In this document: positions 9,248 through 18,321 of the stretch, piece after piece
How positions within the stretch are numbered: position 1 is the first letter of the stretch
Layout: every line of letters starts with the position of its first letter
Assembly (NCBI RefSeq): GCF_011813015.1
Contig: NZ_QHLQ01000010.1
Coordinates: 86,705-150,704, forward strand
Direction of reading: 5' to 3'
DNA from: Parasedimentitalea denitrificans
GTDB lineage: Bacteria > Pseudomonadota > Alphaproteobacteria > Rhodobacterales > Rhodobacteraceae
Length of the DNA: 64,000 nt
Made by a program: the position numbers and the translations under genes
Notes under the pieces: generated by a model
Told to the model about the DNA's origin: nothing
What the model saw: only the letters and a program-made list of their open reading frames with translations
The model's database searches: none

Positions 9248-10147
9248 ACGGTAAGTCCTGATTTCTGAGAAATGCTCGGCCAGCAGGTCAAACACCATCC
9301 GAATACGGCGACTGCTGTGCAGCTCGCGGTGGGTCACCAGCCAGACCGGCACATCAAAGGGCTCCATGTCGGGAAACGCCGGTTCAACCCCCGGCGTGCG
9401 CTGGGCCACATCATCAGTCATCACTGCTAGTCCCAACCCAGCTTTGACCATTTCCCACAGGGTCACACTGCTAGAGCTGATCATCTTGTAGTTCGCCCGG
9501 TCCAGCTGCAAGCCGCGCCCGGACAGCACACGCAACGAGCGCAGGTAGTGATCCTGTCCGATGAAATCCACGCCGGTCAGGTCTTGATTGGCATCAGGAC
9601 GGCCGATCTGATCATGATAGTTAGAGGCCGCATAGAGCCGCGCCTGGGTTTGGCCCAGCTTCTTGGCGATCAGATCCGGCTGTTCCGGCTGCACGTGACG
9701 AATTGCAATGTCCGCCTCTCGCGCAGTTAGGTCGCTCACCTTGTCTGAGGCCACCAATCTGATTTCAATCCCCGGCGCCTGCTGTCTAAGTCGCGCAACA
9801 AAGGGCGGCAACATGTAGGCCATCATGGCCTCGGTTGCTGTGATGGAAACCTCACCCTCGATAGATTGCGACTGCCCTGAGGCCGTCAGCGAGATTTGCC
9901 CTGCCGCCTGCAGCATAGCGCGGGCCTGCTCTACCAGTTCAAGGCCCGATTTGGTCAAATCCATCCTGCGGCCGTTGCGTTCGAACAAAGTGACGCCCAG
10001 ATCAGACTCTAGCGCTGCAATTTGACGGCCCAGTGTTGGCTGGGTCAGCCCAAGCACACGGGCCGCAGCCGAGAATGAGCCCTCGTCCACGGTGGCTAGG
10101 AAAGCACGAATTTGATTCCAGTCGAAAGAGACAGATTTCCATTCCAT
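9245..10147 (-). CDS. LysR-type transcriptional regulator
   Basis: 300 residues from the ATG at 10147; a 14-residue upstream extension is not typical of the family. The winged helix-turn-helix is at the start (FDWNQIRAFLATVDEGSFSAAARVLGLTQPTLGRQIAALE). An effector-binding domain begins about residue 90 (GEVSITATEAMMAYMLPPFV). It is divergent from the NAD(P)-binding gene at 10268 with 120 bp between, the usual LysR layout, so that gene is its likely target. Inducer unknown. Confidence 0.9.
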   Translation of the reverse strand: MEWKSVSFDWNQIRAFLATVDEGSFSAAARVLGLTQPTLGRQIAALESDLGVTLFERNGRRMDLTKSGLELVEQARAMLQAAGQISLTASGQSQSIEGEVSITATEAMMAYMLPPFVARLRQQAPGIEIRLVASDKVSDLTAREADIAIRHVQPEQPDLIAKKLGQTQARLYAASNYHDQIGRPDANQDLTGVDFIGQDHYLRSLRVLSGRGLQLDRANYKMISSSSVTLWEMVKAGLGLAVMTDDVAQRTPGVEPAFPDMEPFDVPVWLVTHRELHSSRRIRMVFDLLAEHFSEIRTYR

Positions 10148-10267
10148 GCATTTTTGTATGCCAGAAGTGCAATCCTTGGCAATTCCCATACGCGGCCAGC
10201 GACACTAACTGGATTGAGAAACAGGCGCTGTCTTGCACCGGCGCAAAACAGATCAAGGACCAATACA

Positions 10268-10930
10268 ATGACTGCACAAAACCTGGTTATTTTCGGAGCC
10301 TCTGGAAACTGCGGCCAATGGGCGGCCAAGTCTGCCATTGAACAGGGCTATAATGTACGCGTGCTGATCCGCCCCGGATCCAAGGGGGAATTTCCCGACG
10401 ATTTAGAGATCATGCACGGAGAAGTTATGGACGCACAAACAGTGGACCGCGCGATGCAGGGCCAAGACGCGGTGCTTTCTTGTCTAGGTATTAAACGAAA
10501 GTCCGCATCCAACCCGTGGTCCCCTGTGGTTTCCCCGATCAATCTGGCGGAACAAAGCGCCAGAAACATCGTCGCGGCGATGAAGCGCCATGGTGTCAAA
10601 CGGGTGGTATCTATCAGCGCCGCCGGGGTTGCCGAAAGCTGGTCAAAGATAAACCCGGTAATGCGGCTGTTGATCAAGTCGAGCAACGTGTCTGTTGCCT
10701 ATCGTGATTTGGCGAAAATGGAGCAAGTATATAAAGACAGCGGTCTGGACAGTTTGGCCCTGCGGCCAGTTACCTTGGTCGATGGTGAACCAACTGGTGA
10801 GGCGCGGGTTGTTGACCGCTATCGACTGTCCTCAAAAATCAGCCGGGCTGATGTCGGCAGTTATATGGTGCAGTCCATTCCCCGCAAGGCACCTTTTTCT
10901 GTTCCGGCCGAGATGATTAGTGCCACATAA
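10268..10930 (+). CDS. NAD(P)-binding atypical SDR protein
   Basis: 220 residues from the ATG at 10268 (short polar start then LVIFGASGNCGQWAAKSA). The GxxGxxG dinucleotide motif is GASGNCG. Further features are an Arg after beta-2 (VRVLIRPGS, suggesting NADP), GQDAVLSCLGI, and KRVVSISAAGVAESW; this last has no YxxxK catalytic pair, as in NmrA/atypical SDR proteins. The end, SSKISRADVGSYMV, matches the family. Role unknown; probably controlled by the divergent LysR. The GST gene follows 59 nt later and may be co-transcribed. Confidence 0.85.
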   Translation: MTAQNLVIFGASGNCGQWAAKSAIEQGYNVRVLIRPGSKGEFPDDLEIMHGEVMDAQTVDRAMQGQDAVLSCLGIKRKSASNPWSPVVSPINLAEQSARNIVAAMKRHGVKRVVSISAAGVAESWSKINPVMRLLIKSSNVSVAYRDLAKMEQVYKDSGLDSLALRPVTLVDGEPTGEARVVDRYRLSSKISRADVGSYMVQSIPRKAPFSVPAEMISAT

Positions 10931-10989
10931 GCTTGTCGGTCAGCGTGGTGGATTCTATTGTCTCGTGACTTTACTAAAAGGCGCTGACG

Positions 10990-11613
10990 ATGATCCCCAC
11001 GCTCTATTCCTTTCGCCGCTGCCCCTATGCCATGCGGGCGCGGCTGGCTTTGGTTTCATCCGGTCAGCAGGTCGAATTGCGCGAAGTTGTTCTGCGAGAC
11101 AAGCCAGCCGCGTTCCTTGAGGCGTCGCCCAGTGCGACAGTGCCCTGTCTGGTCACCAAAGATGGTGCCATCGACGAGAGCTTGGACATCATGACATGGG
11201 CACTGCGTCTGTCCGACCCCGAGGGCTGGCTTAATATGCCAGATGCCGGATGGGATTGGATCAGCCGCGCAGACGGGCCATTCAAAGACGCACTGGACCA
11301 CACCAAATACGCCAGCCGGTATCCAGAAATGGATGCCAGTGAACAGCGTGCTCTGGCTGGCGCGTTTCTGGCGGAGCTGGATCAACAGATTGAGCAATGG
11401 ATCTTTGATACGCCCAGTTTGGTGGATTACGCGATTCTGCCATTTGTTCGGCAGTTTGCCTTTATCGACAAAGATTGGTTCGACGCCCAACCCTGGCCAA
11501 AATTACAAGCTTGGCTTGATCGGTTCCTGACCTCAGACCGGTTTGCGTCAATCATGAGCAAATACCCGCAGTGGGTTGAGGGTGCAGACGTCGTACACTT
11601 CCCCCAGAAGTAG
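10990..11613 (+). CDS. Glutathione S-transferase
   Basis: 207 residues. The thioredoxin-like N-domain carries the CPYA motif (YSFRRCPYAMRARLAL), then the cis-Pro and glutathione contacts in TVPCLVTKDGAIDESLDIMTW. A helical C-domain starts about 85 (ALDHTKYASRYPE, PSLVDYAILPFVRQFAF). The CPYA start resembles omega/zeta-like bacterial GSTs. Probably a cytosolic thiol transferase or dehalogenase-like enzyme; substrate unknown. An ATG preceded by AGGCGCTGACG is used. Confidence 0.88.
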   Translation: MIPTLYSFRRCPYAMRARLALVSSGQQVELREVVLRDKPAAFLEASPSATVPCLVTKDGAIDESLDIMTWALRLSDPEGWLNMPDAGWDWISRADGPFKDALDHTKYASRYPEMDASEQRALAGAFLAELDQQIEQWIFDTPSLVDYAILPFVRQFAFIDKDWFDAQPWPKLQAWLDRFLTSDRFASIMSKYPQWVEGADVVHFPQK

Positions 11614-12088
11614 CCATTAGGTGACTCGCCACGATTCCTGTGAATTACGCCTAGGTAGCAATAGAATTGCACAGTCAAACGCCAGCGAACCCGCTTAGGG
11701 CGATGTAATCTTCACAACTCAGAATGTTCGCCAAAACTTTTTTCGCCTGCAAAAGTAGTTTTATGAGGCGCTGACAGCCGATTCTGAGCGTCAATAAGTG
11801 ATCCAGAATCGGCTTTTCCATAAGTCACTCAAGCCAAAACAAAAGCCACCGAAGCCTTTGTTTTATTGATGCTAACTAAAAATCACAGGCCCAAGGATAG
11901 CCTTTAGTGGCCGGGCAACACCCCTACCAGAAAAGATATCCCCAGTGCTTCTAGTCAATTTTTCAAACACCTTTAAGTATCCCCACATTCGCAATTAGGA
12001 ACCTATTAAGACTTACAACCCAGATTGGTCCTTGCATCCTGGGTGGGGTGGCGCTGATAAGTTGAGTTTCAAACGAACAACTATTTGC
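11614..12088. other. 475-bp gene-free stretch upstream of flagellin 1, with a strong hairpin
   Basis: No ORF here resembles a protein. A perfect 11-bp inverted repeat (11776-11786 with 11804-11814, 17-nt loop) ends in TTTCC. A second AT-rich inverted repeat lies around 11836-11865. They could end GST transcription, or end a small RNA starting after 11640. No confident sigma-28 or sigma-54 promoter was found. Confidence 0.4.
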
Positions 12089-12165
12089 ATAGTCAGAACG
12101 GCCTTTAATAAGCCCCTTTGGGCGAAACAACGTGAGGAATCTCACGTTACGTAAGGAATATGATT
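12089..12165 (+). promoter_or_regulatory. Structured leader of flagellin 1 with shared ATAGTCAGAACG motif
   Basis: ATAGTCAGAACG at 12089-12100 recurs exactly upstream of flagellin 2. It is followed by a small hairpin (GCCC 12112-12115 with GGGC 12120-12123) and a perfect 8-bp hairpin (12129-12136 with 12141-12148, loop GAAT) just before the AGGA at 12154. Flagellin leaders in Caulobacter are bound by FlbT; a similar control is inferred only. Confidence 0.5.
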
Positions 12166-13008
12166 ATGACCAGCATTCTGACAAACAACGGCGCAATGGT
12201 TGCTCTGCAGACTCTTCAGTCGGTGAACAACGATCTGACCGATACTCAGAACCAAATCTCAACTGGTAAAAAAGTAGGCTCAGCCAGCGACAATGCTGCG
12301 GTTTGGGCGATTTCCAAGACAATGGAATCCGATGTGTCAGGTTTTGAGGCTATCTCTGAAGCCCTGGCAGTGGGTGAAGCAACTGTAGCGGTTGCATCTG
12401 CCGGTGCAGAAAACATCGTGGACAAACTGGTAGAAATCAAGGAATTGGTAGTATCAGCCCAATCTGAAAACGTTGACCACGTCAAAATTCAGACAGACAT
12501 CACCAAAAAAGTTGAACAGATTGATGCGATCATGAGTGCAGCCCAGTTCAACGGGGTCAATCTGCTGCTGGACACTGTTGATGGCACCGAAACTAGCTTG
12601 GGTGTTCTTGCCTCGCTTGACCGGGTCGGCCCTACTGGTACACCTGCTGCCACTGAGATCGACATTGCGGCACTTGATTTCACAAACAACTTGGACATGT
12701 CCTCTATGACAGCAATCGCGGACAGCACCACAGCTGCCTCTGCATTGACTGAAATCGAAGCCTTCCTAAGCACTGCCATCGACGGCGCTGCCCAGTTGGG
12801 TGCAGACAAGGCTCGTCTGACTGACCAGGGTGAATTTGTTGGCAAGCTGAGCGACGCCATGAAACAGGGTATCAGTGCAATGACTGACACCAACATGGAA
12901 GAAGCCTCGGCTCGTCTGAAGGCACTACAGACACAGCAGCAGCTGGCAGTTCAGTCACTGTCGATTGCAAACGGTGCACCATCTTCGCTGATGTCACTGT
13001 TCCGCTAA
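12166..13008 (+). CDS. Flagellin, short type (copy 1)
   Basis: 280 residues. Of two ATGs 6 nt apart, the second (12166) is chosen: it sits 8 nt from AGGA and matches the start of the paralogue (TSILTNNGAMVALQTL). D0/D1 helices are conserved at both ends: NQISTGKKVGSASDNAA near 30-46 and, at the C-terminus, TDTNMEEASARLKALQTQQQ and LSIANGAPSSLMSLFR. The middle is short (VGPTGTPAATEID), so the D2/D3 outer domains are essentially absent. Exported filament subunit. A close paralogue lies at 17382. Confidence 0.95.
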   Translation: MTSILTNNGAMVALQTLQSVNNDLTDTQNQISTGKKVGSASDNAAVWAISKTMESDVSGFEAISEALAVGEATVAVASAGAENIVDKLVEIKELVVSAQSENVDHVKIQTDITKKVEQIDAIMSAAQFNGVNLLLDTVDGTETSLGVLASLDRVGPTGTPAATEIDIAALDFTNNLDMSSMTAIADSTTAASALTEIEAFLSTAIDGAAQLGADKARLTDQGEFVGKLSDAMKQGISAMTDTNMEEASARLKALQTQQQLAVQSLSIANGAPSSLMSLFR

Positions 13009-13056
13009 GGACTTTAGCTCGGGGCGTATATCGCGCCTCGGGCATTTTAAAAATTG

Positions 13057-13092
13057 CAATAGCCGCCCAATTGAATTGGGCGGCTATTGTTT
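13057..13092 (+). terminator. Terminator after flagellin 1
   Basis: A perfect 16-bp inverted repeat (13057-13072 with 13074-13089) is followed by TTT. Confidence 0.85.
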
Positions 13093-13154
13093 ATTGTGGA
13101 AAAGCATTACTTGGCCGACAAGACCGCACCACTTGGTCAGACAGACAATGCTGA

Positions 13155-13183
13155 AATTAAAAAGGCCGCCCAGTGGGCGGCCT
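13155..13183 (-). terminator. Terminator after tig
   Basis: AGGCCGCCCA at 13163-13172 pairs with 13174-13183; on the minus strand a run of T follows. It ends tig, convergent with flagellin 1. Confidence 0.85.
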
Positions 13184-13207
13184 CTTCCGAATTAATCAAA
13201 ACAAGAA

Positions 13208-14542
13208 TTACTCTTCTTCGAGTGCTTCAACAGCCTTCTGCAGGTCGTCTTTGGAGACTTCCTTTTCAGCTACAGTTGCCAGTTCGAACACATAGTCGAT
13301 GATCTTATCTTCGAAGATTGGCGCGCGCAGCTGCTGCTGCATCTGAGCGTTTTTCTGAACGAATTCAAAGAACTCACGTTCCTGACCTGGGTACTGGCGA
13401 GCCTGACCCATGATAGCCTGAGTCATTTCAGCGTCGGTCACTTCGACTTCAGCTTTCTGACCCAGCTCGGCCAGCAGCAGGCCCAAACGTACGCGGCGTG
13501 TTGCCAGCGATGTGTGCTCTTCTGTGGTTTCGATCTCGGGGTGATCGTGACCTTCGACTTCTGGGTTATCTTCGTGCCACAGCTGATGAGCGATCTGGCC
13601 AGCTTCGGCTTCCAGCAGCGATGGTGGCAGGTCAAATGAGACCAACTCGTCCAAAGCATCCAGAGTAGCGCGCTTCATCACGGCGCGCGAAGCACCAGCG
13701 TATTCAGCTTCCAGACGCTCGGAGATCTGAGACTTCAGACCGTCCAGATCTTCGGCACCAAATTTCTTGGCCAGCTCGTCATTCAGCTCAGCCGCAACCG
13801 GAGCTTTCACTTCTTTTACTGTGCAAGCAAACACAGCGTCTTTGCCAGCCAGGTTCTCAGCGCCGTACTCAGCTGGGAAAGTGACTTTAACGTCCTTTTC
13901 TTCGCCAGCTTTCAGGCCAACCAGCTGCTCTTCGAAGCCGGGGATGAAAGAGTTGGAACCCAGAGTAAGTGGGTAATCTTCGCCAGCGCCGCCATCAAAG
14001 GCAACGTCGTCAACTTTGCCCAGGAAGTCGATGACAACTTGGTCACCATCTTCGGAGGCTGCGCCTTCTTCGCGAGCTGCAAAATCCTGAGCAGTTTCGG
14101 CCAAGTTAGCCAGTGCTTCGTCAACGTCGGCTTCACCGGCTTTGACAATCAGTTTTTCCAGCGAAATGGACTTCAGGTCTACTTCAGGGATTTCTGGCAG
14201 CGCTTCGTAGGACATTTCGACTTCAACGTCGCTGCCCGGCTTCCAGTTGTCGCCATCTTTCATTTCGACTTTTGGCTGCATCGCAGGACGATCGCCGCTG
14301 TCTTCGAAGTGCTTATTCATGGCACCATCGATGGTTTCCTGCATAGCTTCGCCCATGAGACGCTCGCCATACTGCTTTTTCAGCAGCGCCATAGGGACTT
14401 TACCCTTGCGGAAGCCCTTCATTTCGATGCCCGGCTGAGCTTCGACTAGCTTTTCGTTTACCTTAGCGTCCAATTCGGCAGCGGTAACGGTAATCGCATA
14501 GCCGCGTTTCAGACCTTCGTTCAGCGTCTCAGTGACCTGCAT
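13208..14542 (-). CDS. tig: Trigger factor
   Basis: 444 residues from the ATG at 14542 ([17 protein letters not shown]); the upstream in-frame extension is not family-like. The ribosome-binding N-domain holds the signature [20 protein letters not shown] in near-standard form ([11 protein letters not shown]). The FKBP-type PPIase domain is at about 150-235 ([39 protein letters not shown]). A helical chaperone arm follows. Cytosolic, at the ribosome exit tunnel. Often next to clpP elsewhere, but not here. Confidence 0.97.
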   Translation of the reverse strand: MQVTETLNEGLKRGYAITVTAAELDAKVNEKLVEAQPGIEMKGFRKGKVPMALLKKQYGERLMGEAMQETIDGAMNKHFEDSGDRPAMQPKVEMKDGDNWKPGSDVEVEMSYEALPEIPEVDLKSISLEKLIVKAGEADVDEALANLAETAQDFAAREEGAASEDGDQVVIDFLGKVDDVAFDGGAGEDYPLTLGSNSFIPGFEEQLVGLKAGEEKDVKVTFPAEYGAENLAGKDAVFACTVKEVKAPVAAELNDELAKKFGAEDLDGLKSQISERLEAEYAGASRAVMKRATLDALDELVSFDLPPSLLEAEAGQIAHQLWHEDNPEVEGHDHPEIETTEEHTSLATRRVRLGLLLAELGQKAEVEVTDAEMTQAIMGQARQYPGQEREFFEFVQKNAQMQQQLRAPIFEDKIIDYVFELATVAEKEVSKDDLQKAVEALEEE

Positions 14543-14694
14543 GTCATTCCCCATAGAGATTCGGGGCATGCACAGAGACATCCCCCCAGATAAATTTGAC
14601 GCCTTGTATTTCTACTAAGCCCGTGGCGCAAGAGGCATTGCTGTTTGACACGGCTAGTTGAGCGGGAAAGCCCGATTTTCTGCGTGTACCAATG

Positions 14695-14720
14695 AAAAAA
14701 CACGCCCCGAAGGGCGTGTT
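14695..14720 (-). terminator. Terminator after the porin gene, UUCG tetraloop
   Basis: AACACGCCC (14699-14707) pairs with 14712-14720; on the minus strand the loop reads TTCG, and six T follow. Very stable intrinsic terminator for the minus-strand porin. Confidence 0.9.
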
Positions 14721-14749
14721 CTTAGATTACGGGGCTTGATAGTGGCCGC

Positions 14750-15856
14750 TTAGAACTTCCAGCGGGCACCAGCCATGATTACGCTACTGTCGTTGTAGCT
14801 GGTGCTGGAGTCATCATAGGAGTACTCGCGGTAGGCCAAGTAAGCCTCGACATTGTAGTTGTCGATTTTCTGAACAGCAGCTACGCCCCAGGATTGAGCA
14901 GAGTCACCTGTCGAGGCCATGTCGGAGCCGTCATAGTAGTCGACTGAGAACGAGGTCGAACCCAAAGGCGTCCAGTCAGCTGTATACCCAAGCTTGGCAT
15001 AACCGTAGTTGCCTGCAATATCGCGCTCGCCTGCGACAAGCGCCAGCGACAGTCCAGTGGGCATGTGCTCAAGAGCTACCGAGCCGGCGATGTCACGTTT
15101 ATCGTCCTTACCGGTTTCTTCAGTCCAGGCTGCACCCAGAGCTGCATCCAGCGCAAAGTCGCCTATATTCTCATTATTGTACCGAACAGCGACGTCATAG
15201 GTTTCGCGGTCGTTGTTGGTTTTAAGAATATCGGTACCGTAGGACGCCGAGAATACAAACCCATTGTAGTTATTGGTGTCGTAACGCACGCGTCCAAGAC
15301 GGCCACCGTCGTAGTCTGTAAAGACATCACCGACAGAGACGCCGCCTGGTCCACCCGTGAATTCATAGCCGCCCGCAGGGTCAGCAACTGCAACACCCGC
15401 AACAACGCCAGTGCCTGACCGGTCACTGCCTGCAATTCCGTCAGAAGCCATGGAGCCTTGACCAACCGAGAAACGGCCATAGCGCGCAGTATCAAACTGA
15501 AGGTCGACGTGGCGGATGTTGGTGCGATCCCAGCTTAGGTTGTCACCAGTTGAGGCTTGGCTGACACCGTCGGAGGAGCGAAAACCAAACGCCGTTTCAA
15601 AATGGAACGTCAGCGAGTTTTCGCCGTACGCCTGCTTTAGACGGAAACCAATCCGCGAATTGGACCCAGCATTGTCGACCAAACGGTTATAAGTTTCGGT
15701 CCCGTCGTCATATGATTGGAACGATGGGTTAAGCTGACCATACCAGGTAAAGCTACCGCCGGTATCGTTTTCATAGGTTGGTCCCGCGAAGGCTGGCGAG
15801 GTGATGGCGACGGCCAGTGCAGCTGCACTTGCGCTTGTTATAAGTTTTGTTCTCAT
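14750..15856 (-). CDS. Gram-negative porin
   Basis: 368 residues with a signal peptide (RTKLITSASAAALAVAITSPAFA, cleaved before GPTYEN). The rest is beta-barrel-like: alternating Gly/aromatic strands (FTWYGQLNPSFQSYDDG, SRIGFRLKQAYGENSLTFHFETAFGF), an RYGRFSVGQGSMASDG segment typical of the L3/strand region, and a C-terminal strand ending in Phe (VIMAGARWKF), the outer-membrane insertion signal. Probably a trimeric 16-stranded general porin. AGGAG lies about 6 nt before the ATG. Own terminator downstream. Confidence 0.92.
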   Translation of the reverse strand: MRTKLITSASAAALAVAITSPAFAGPTYENDTGGSFTWYGQLNPSFQSYDDGTETYNRLVDNAGSNSRIGFRLKQAYGENSLTFHFETAFGFRSSDGVSQASTGDNLSWDRTNIRHVDLQFDTARYGRFSVGQGSMASDGIAGSDRSGTGVVAGVAVADPAGGYEFTGGPGGVSVGDVFTDYDGGRLGRVRYDTNNYNGFVFSASYGTDILKTNNDRETYDVAVRYNNENIGDFALDAALGAAWTEETGKDDKRDIAGSVALEHMPTGLSLALVAGERDIAGNYGYAKLGYTADWTPLGSTSFSVDYYDGSDMASTGDSAQSWGVAAVQKIDNYNVEAYLAYREYSYDDSSTSYNDSSVIMAGARWKF

Positions 15857-16396
15857 GAGTTAGTGCTCCTAGTTCCTCATAATAGCCCGGTTCCCTCGCT
15901 CCATCCAAAAGGTACCCGGCATGTGACTTGCGGCTAGCACGGGTTTTTTTTGTTGCCGAGACTTGAAAGAAAGCGACCGAATTCAGGGCGCGCAAAATGG
16001 CGAAATCTTGCCCAAAAATAACGGGAACGTGAAATTTTACCCCATGAGAGCAAGAGCTTATGTGATCCAGTTCACATAAGGCAGTGCCGGGCGAATGGCA
16101 GCCATGTGCAAAACGAATCTTTAAAAAGATGGTCCACGTTGCGGCCAAGCCGCGCATTTAATTTGTAAGCTGTGTACCAAAATACTTGGCCTTTAGGTAT
16201 CCTCCTTTTTCGTCACGTTGCGGGCACCATGATTGAACCTGCAGCATCTTAAAAATTAGCGGGCACGATGCACCGCACCCTGCCGCAAGTCATCACAGCG
16301 AATTGACCAAGAGCAGTCCGTGTATTTCACCGGCTGGTCAGTGCTGCGGAATGACGTCACAATACAGTTATACTGTACATTATATATGAGGCGAGA
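15857..16396. other. 540-bp intergenic region between porin and exonuclease genes
   Basis: No supportable gene. It holds the promoters of two divergent genes. Notable elements are an 8-T run near 15945 and the palindrome at 16363-16377, listed separately. Confidence 0.5.
16363..16377. promoter_or_regulatory. Perfect 15-bp palindrome, putative operator
   Basis: TACAGT-TAT-ACTGTA ends 19 nt before the exonuclease ATG and overlaps an AT-rich stretch that could be a -10 box (TATATA). It is not the alphaproteobacterial LexA box (GTTC-N7-GTTC). Likely a repressor site; the protein is unknown. Confidence 0.55.
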
Positions 16397-16987
16397 ATGC
16401 CCAAACAACTGGATCTCTTTCACCCGGCTGAATTGGCGTCATGGGCCAGTGGCTCTCTCTTCTCTTATAGCTATAGATTTGTAGCTTTGGATGTGGAAAC
16501 GGCAAATAACGACCGCGGTAGTATCTGCCAGCTGGGTTTGGCCTTGGTGGATCACAACGGCACGATAGAAACCACCAGCTTTATGATTGATCCGGAAGTC
16601 CGGTTTGCGCCGTTCAATATACGGCTGCACGGCATTGGCCCCGAAACGGTCGCTGGACACCCCCGATTCATGGACGTTCTGGACCCACTTCGCGATTTCC
16701 TGGCGAGTCACCTGTTGGTTCAGCACAGTCAGTTTGACCAAAAGGCCATCAGCGCAGCCTGCCAGCGTTACGGTCAGCCGAATCTGAACGCGCGATGGCT
16801 GAATAGCGTGCAAATTGCTCGCAAAGCCTGGCCACATTTGCGCGGAAATGGCGGTCACGGGCTCGCTAATCTCCAAAAAGTGTTAACGCTGGACTTCAAA
16901 CACCATGACGCAGGAGAGGATGCGAGGGCCGCAGCGCAAGTTATTTTGCATGCCGAGGCCGAAACAGGGTCAAATTTTATAGATTAA
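16397..16987 (+). CDS. DnaQ-like 3'-5' exonuclease (DEDDh)
   Basis: 196 residues. The three exonuclease motifs are intact: Exo I FVALDVETAN (Asp/Glu ~30-32), Exo II HSQFDQKAI (Asp ~115) and Exo III HHDAGEDARAA (His and Asp ~170-175). The pattern HxxxxxD gives the DEDDh class, as in DnaQ epsilon, RNase T and stand-alone exonucleases. No polymerase or helicase domain. A role in repair or nucleic-acid trimming is inferred. A palindrome sits just before the start, so expression is probably repressed by a DNA-binding protein. Confidence 0.88.
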   Translation: MPKQLDLFHPAELASWASGSLFSYSYRFVALDVETANNDRGSICQLGLALVDHNGTIETTSFMIDPEVRFAPFNIRLHGIGPETVAGHPRFMDVLDPLRDFLASHLLVQHSQFDQKAISAACQRYGQPNLNARWLNSVQIARKAWPHLRGNGGHGLANLQKVLTLDFKHHDAGEDARAAAQVILHAEAETGSNFID

Positions 16988-17294
16988 TTCTAGCCTAAGT
17001 AGCGCATTTTTGCGCCCTACAACCGAGCCGATTGTCATCATTGATTCGCGGATTTTTCAGCTTTTTCAGCGTCACATTACCGGCAAGCGAAATTGATTTT
17101 GCCTCCACCCTACCTCCAATTGCACGGTGCAACTTGGGCGCGCTAAGCGCCACACCAGTCAAGATGCAACGCGGGAATATTCACCAAGGATCTGATCTAA
17201 TCCCGGGCTCTCGGTTAGGACATTCCGGGATCAGGGGTGCTAGAAAGTAGATGCACCGAACGACAAGGTGGCACGGCGGCAAACAGCCTTCTGT
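16988..17294. other. 307-bp gene-free stretch upstream of flagellin 2
   Basis: No ORF is protein-like. It should contain the flagellin 2 promoter. A GGTGGCACGGCGGC near 17270 only partly resembles a sigma-54 site; the spacing to the GC element is wrong. Confidence 0.4.
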
Positions 17295-17381
17295 ATAGTC
17301 AGAACGACTCCTAAGCCCAGTCAACAGACTGGGTTCAACCTGGGGTCAAATCCCCAAACATGACTATCTGGAGTACTAAAA
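17295..17381 (+). promoter_or_regulatory. Structured leader of flagellin 2 with shared ATAGTCAGAACG motif
   Basis: ATAGTCAGAACG at 17295-17306 is identical to the copy before flagellin 1. A perfect 7-bp hairpin follows (17316-17322 with 17327-17333, loop AACA), then a 5-bp hairpin (17341-17345 with 17352-17356). The hairpin sequences differ from leader 1 while the architecture is the same. Confidence 0.5.
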
Positions 17382-18230
17382 ATGACCAGCATTCTTACAA
17401 ACAACGGCGCAATGGTAGCTTTGCAGACTCTGTCTTCTGTGAACAACGACCTGACCGAATCTCAGAACCAGATTTCAACTGGTAAAAAGGTTGGATCAGC
17501 CAGCGACAACGCCGCTGTATGGGCAATTTCCAAGACTATGGAATCTGACGTAGCCGGTTTCGAAGCCATCTCAGAAAGCCTGGCAGTGGGTGAAGCAACT
17601 GTTTCCGTTGCATCCGCTGGCGCTGAGCAAATCGTTGAAAAACTGACTGAAATCAAAGAGTTAATCGTATCCGCTCAGTCGGAAAACGTTGATCACGCTA
17701 AGATCCAGGACGACATCACCAAGAAGAGCGAACAGGTTGCAGCCATCATTGGCGCCGCTCAGTTCAACGGTGCAAACCTGCTGGCAACAGACGTTGACGG
17801 CGCAGGTGCCACCAGCGTTGGCGTCCTGGCTTCGCTTGACCGTGTTGGCCCAACAGGCACACCAACAGCAACTGAAATCAGTATTGCAACTGTTGACTTC
17901 GAAGCAAACATTGATCTTGCTTCTAACCTGACAGCCATCACTGACAGCGCAACTGCTGCGACCGCTCTGGGTGAAGTCGAAGCCTTCCTGACTACAGCCA
18001 TTGACGGTGCGGCCCAGCTGGGTGCTGACACTGCCCGTCTGTCAGACCAGGGTGAGTTTGTGTCCAAGCTGACCGATGCCATGAAGATGGGTATCAGCGA
18101 GATGACTGACACCAACATGGAAGAAGCATCGGCTCGCCTGAAGGCTCTGCAGACACAGCAGCAGCTGGCTGTTCAGTCGCTGTCGATCGCCAACGGCGCT
18201 CCACAGTCCCTGATGTCACTGTTCCGTTAA
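17382..18230 (+). CDS. Flagellin, short type (copy 2)
   Basis: 282 residues, ATG 5 nt after CTGGAG. Near-identical ends to copy 1 (TSILTNNGAMVALQTL, NQISTGKKVGSASDNAAVWA; the C-terminus ends LMSLFR). Most differences fall between residues 95 and 200, for example LLATDVDGAGATSVGVLASL. Lacks D2/D3. The gene pair suggests a two-flagellin filament or alternative filaments. Its own leader and terminator make it a separate transcript. Confidence 0.95.
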   Translation: MTSILTNNGAMVALQTLSSVNNDLTESQNQISTGKKVGSASDNAAVWAISKTMESDVAGFEAISESLAVGEATVSVASAGAEQIVEKLTEIKELIVSAQSENVDHAKIQDDITKKSEQVAAIIGAAQFNGANLLATDVDGAGATSVGVLASLDRVGPTGTPTATEISIATVDFEANIDLASNLTAITDSATAATALGEVEAFLTTAIDGAAQLGADTARLSDQGEFVSKLTDAMKMGISEMTDTNMEEASARLKALQTQQQLAVQSLSIANGAPQSLMSLFR

Positions 18231-18239
18231 GATAATACC

Positions 18240-18268
18240 CCGGGGCGCTTCGGCGCCCCGGACTCTTT
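18240..18268 (+). terminator. Terminator after flagellin 2
   Basis: CCGGGGCGC (18240-18248) pairs perfectly with 18253-18261 around a TTCG loop; the following tract (ACTCTTT) is only moderately T-rich. Confidence 0.8.
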
Positions 18269-18321
18269 GACAACATCCCACGAAGCCTAGGCTATGGGAT
18301 GCATTGTTTTTTGCCTGATGG

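Noticed and set aside
12045..12062. Sigma-28 promoter for flagellin 1 (GCTGATAA)
   Set aside because: A -10-like element is present, but no TAAA about 15 nt upstream.
17262..17290. Sigma-54 promoter for flagellin 2
   Set aside because: TGGCACG is present, but the GC element is not at the required 10-nt spacing.
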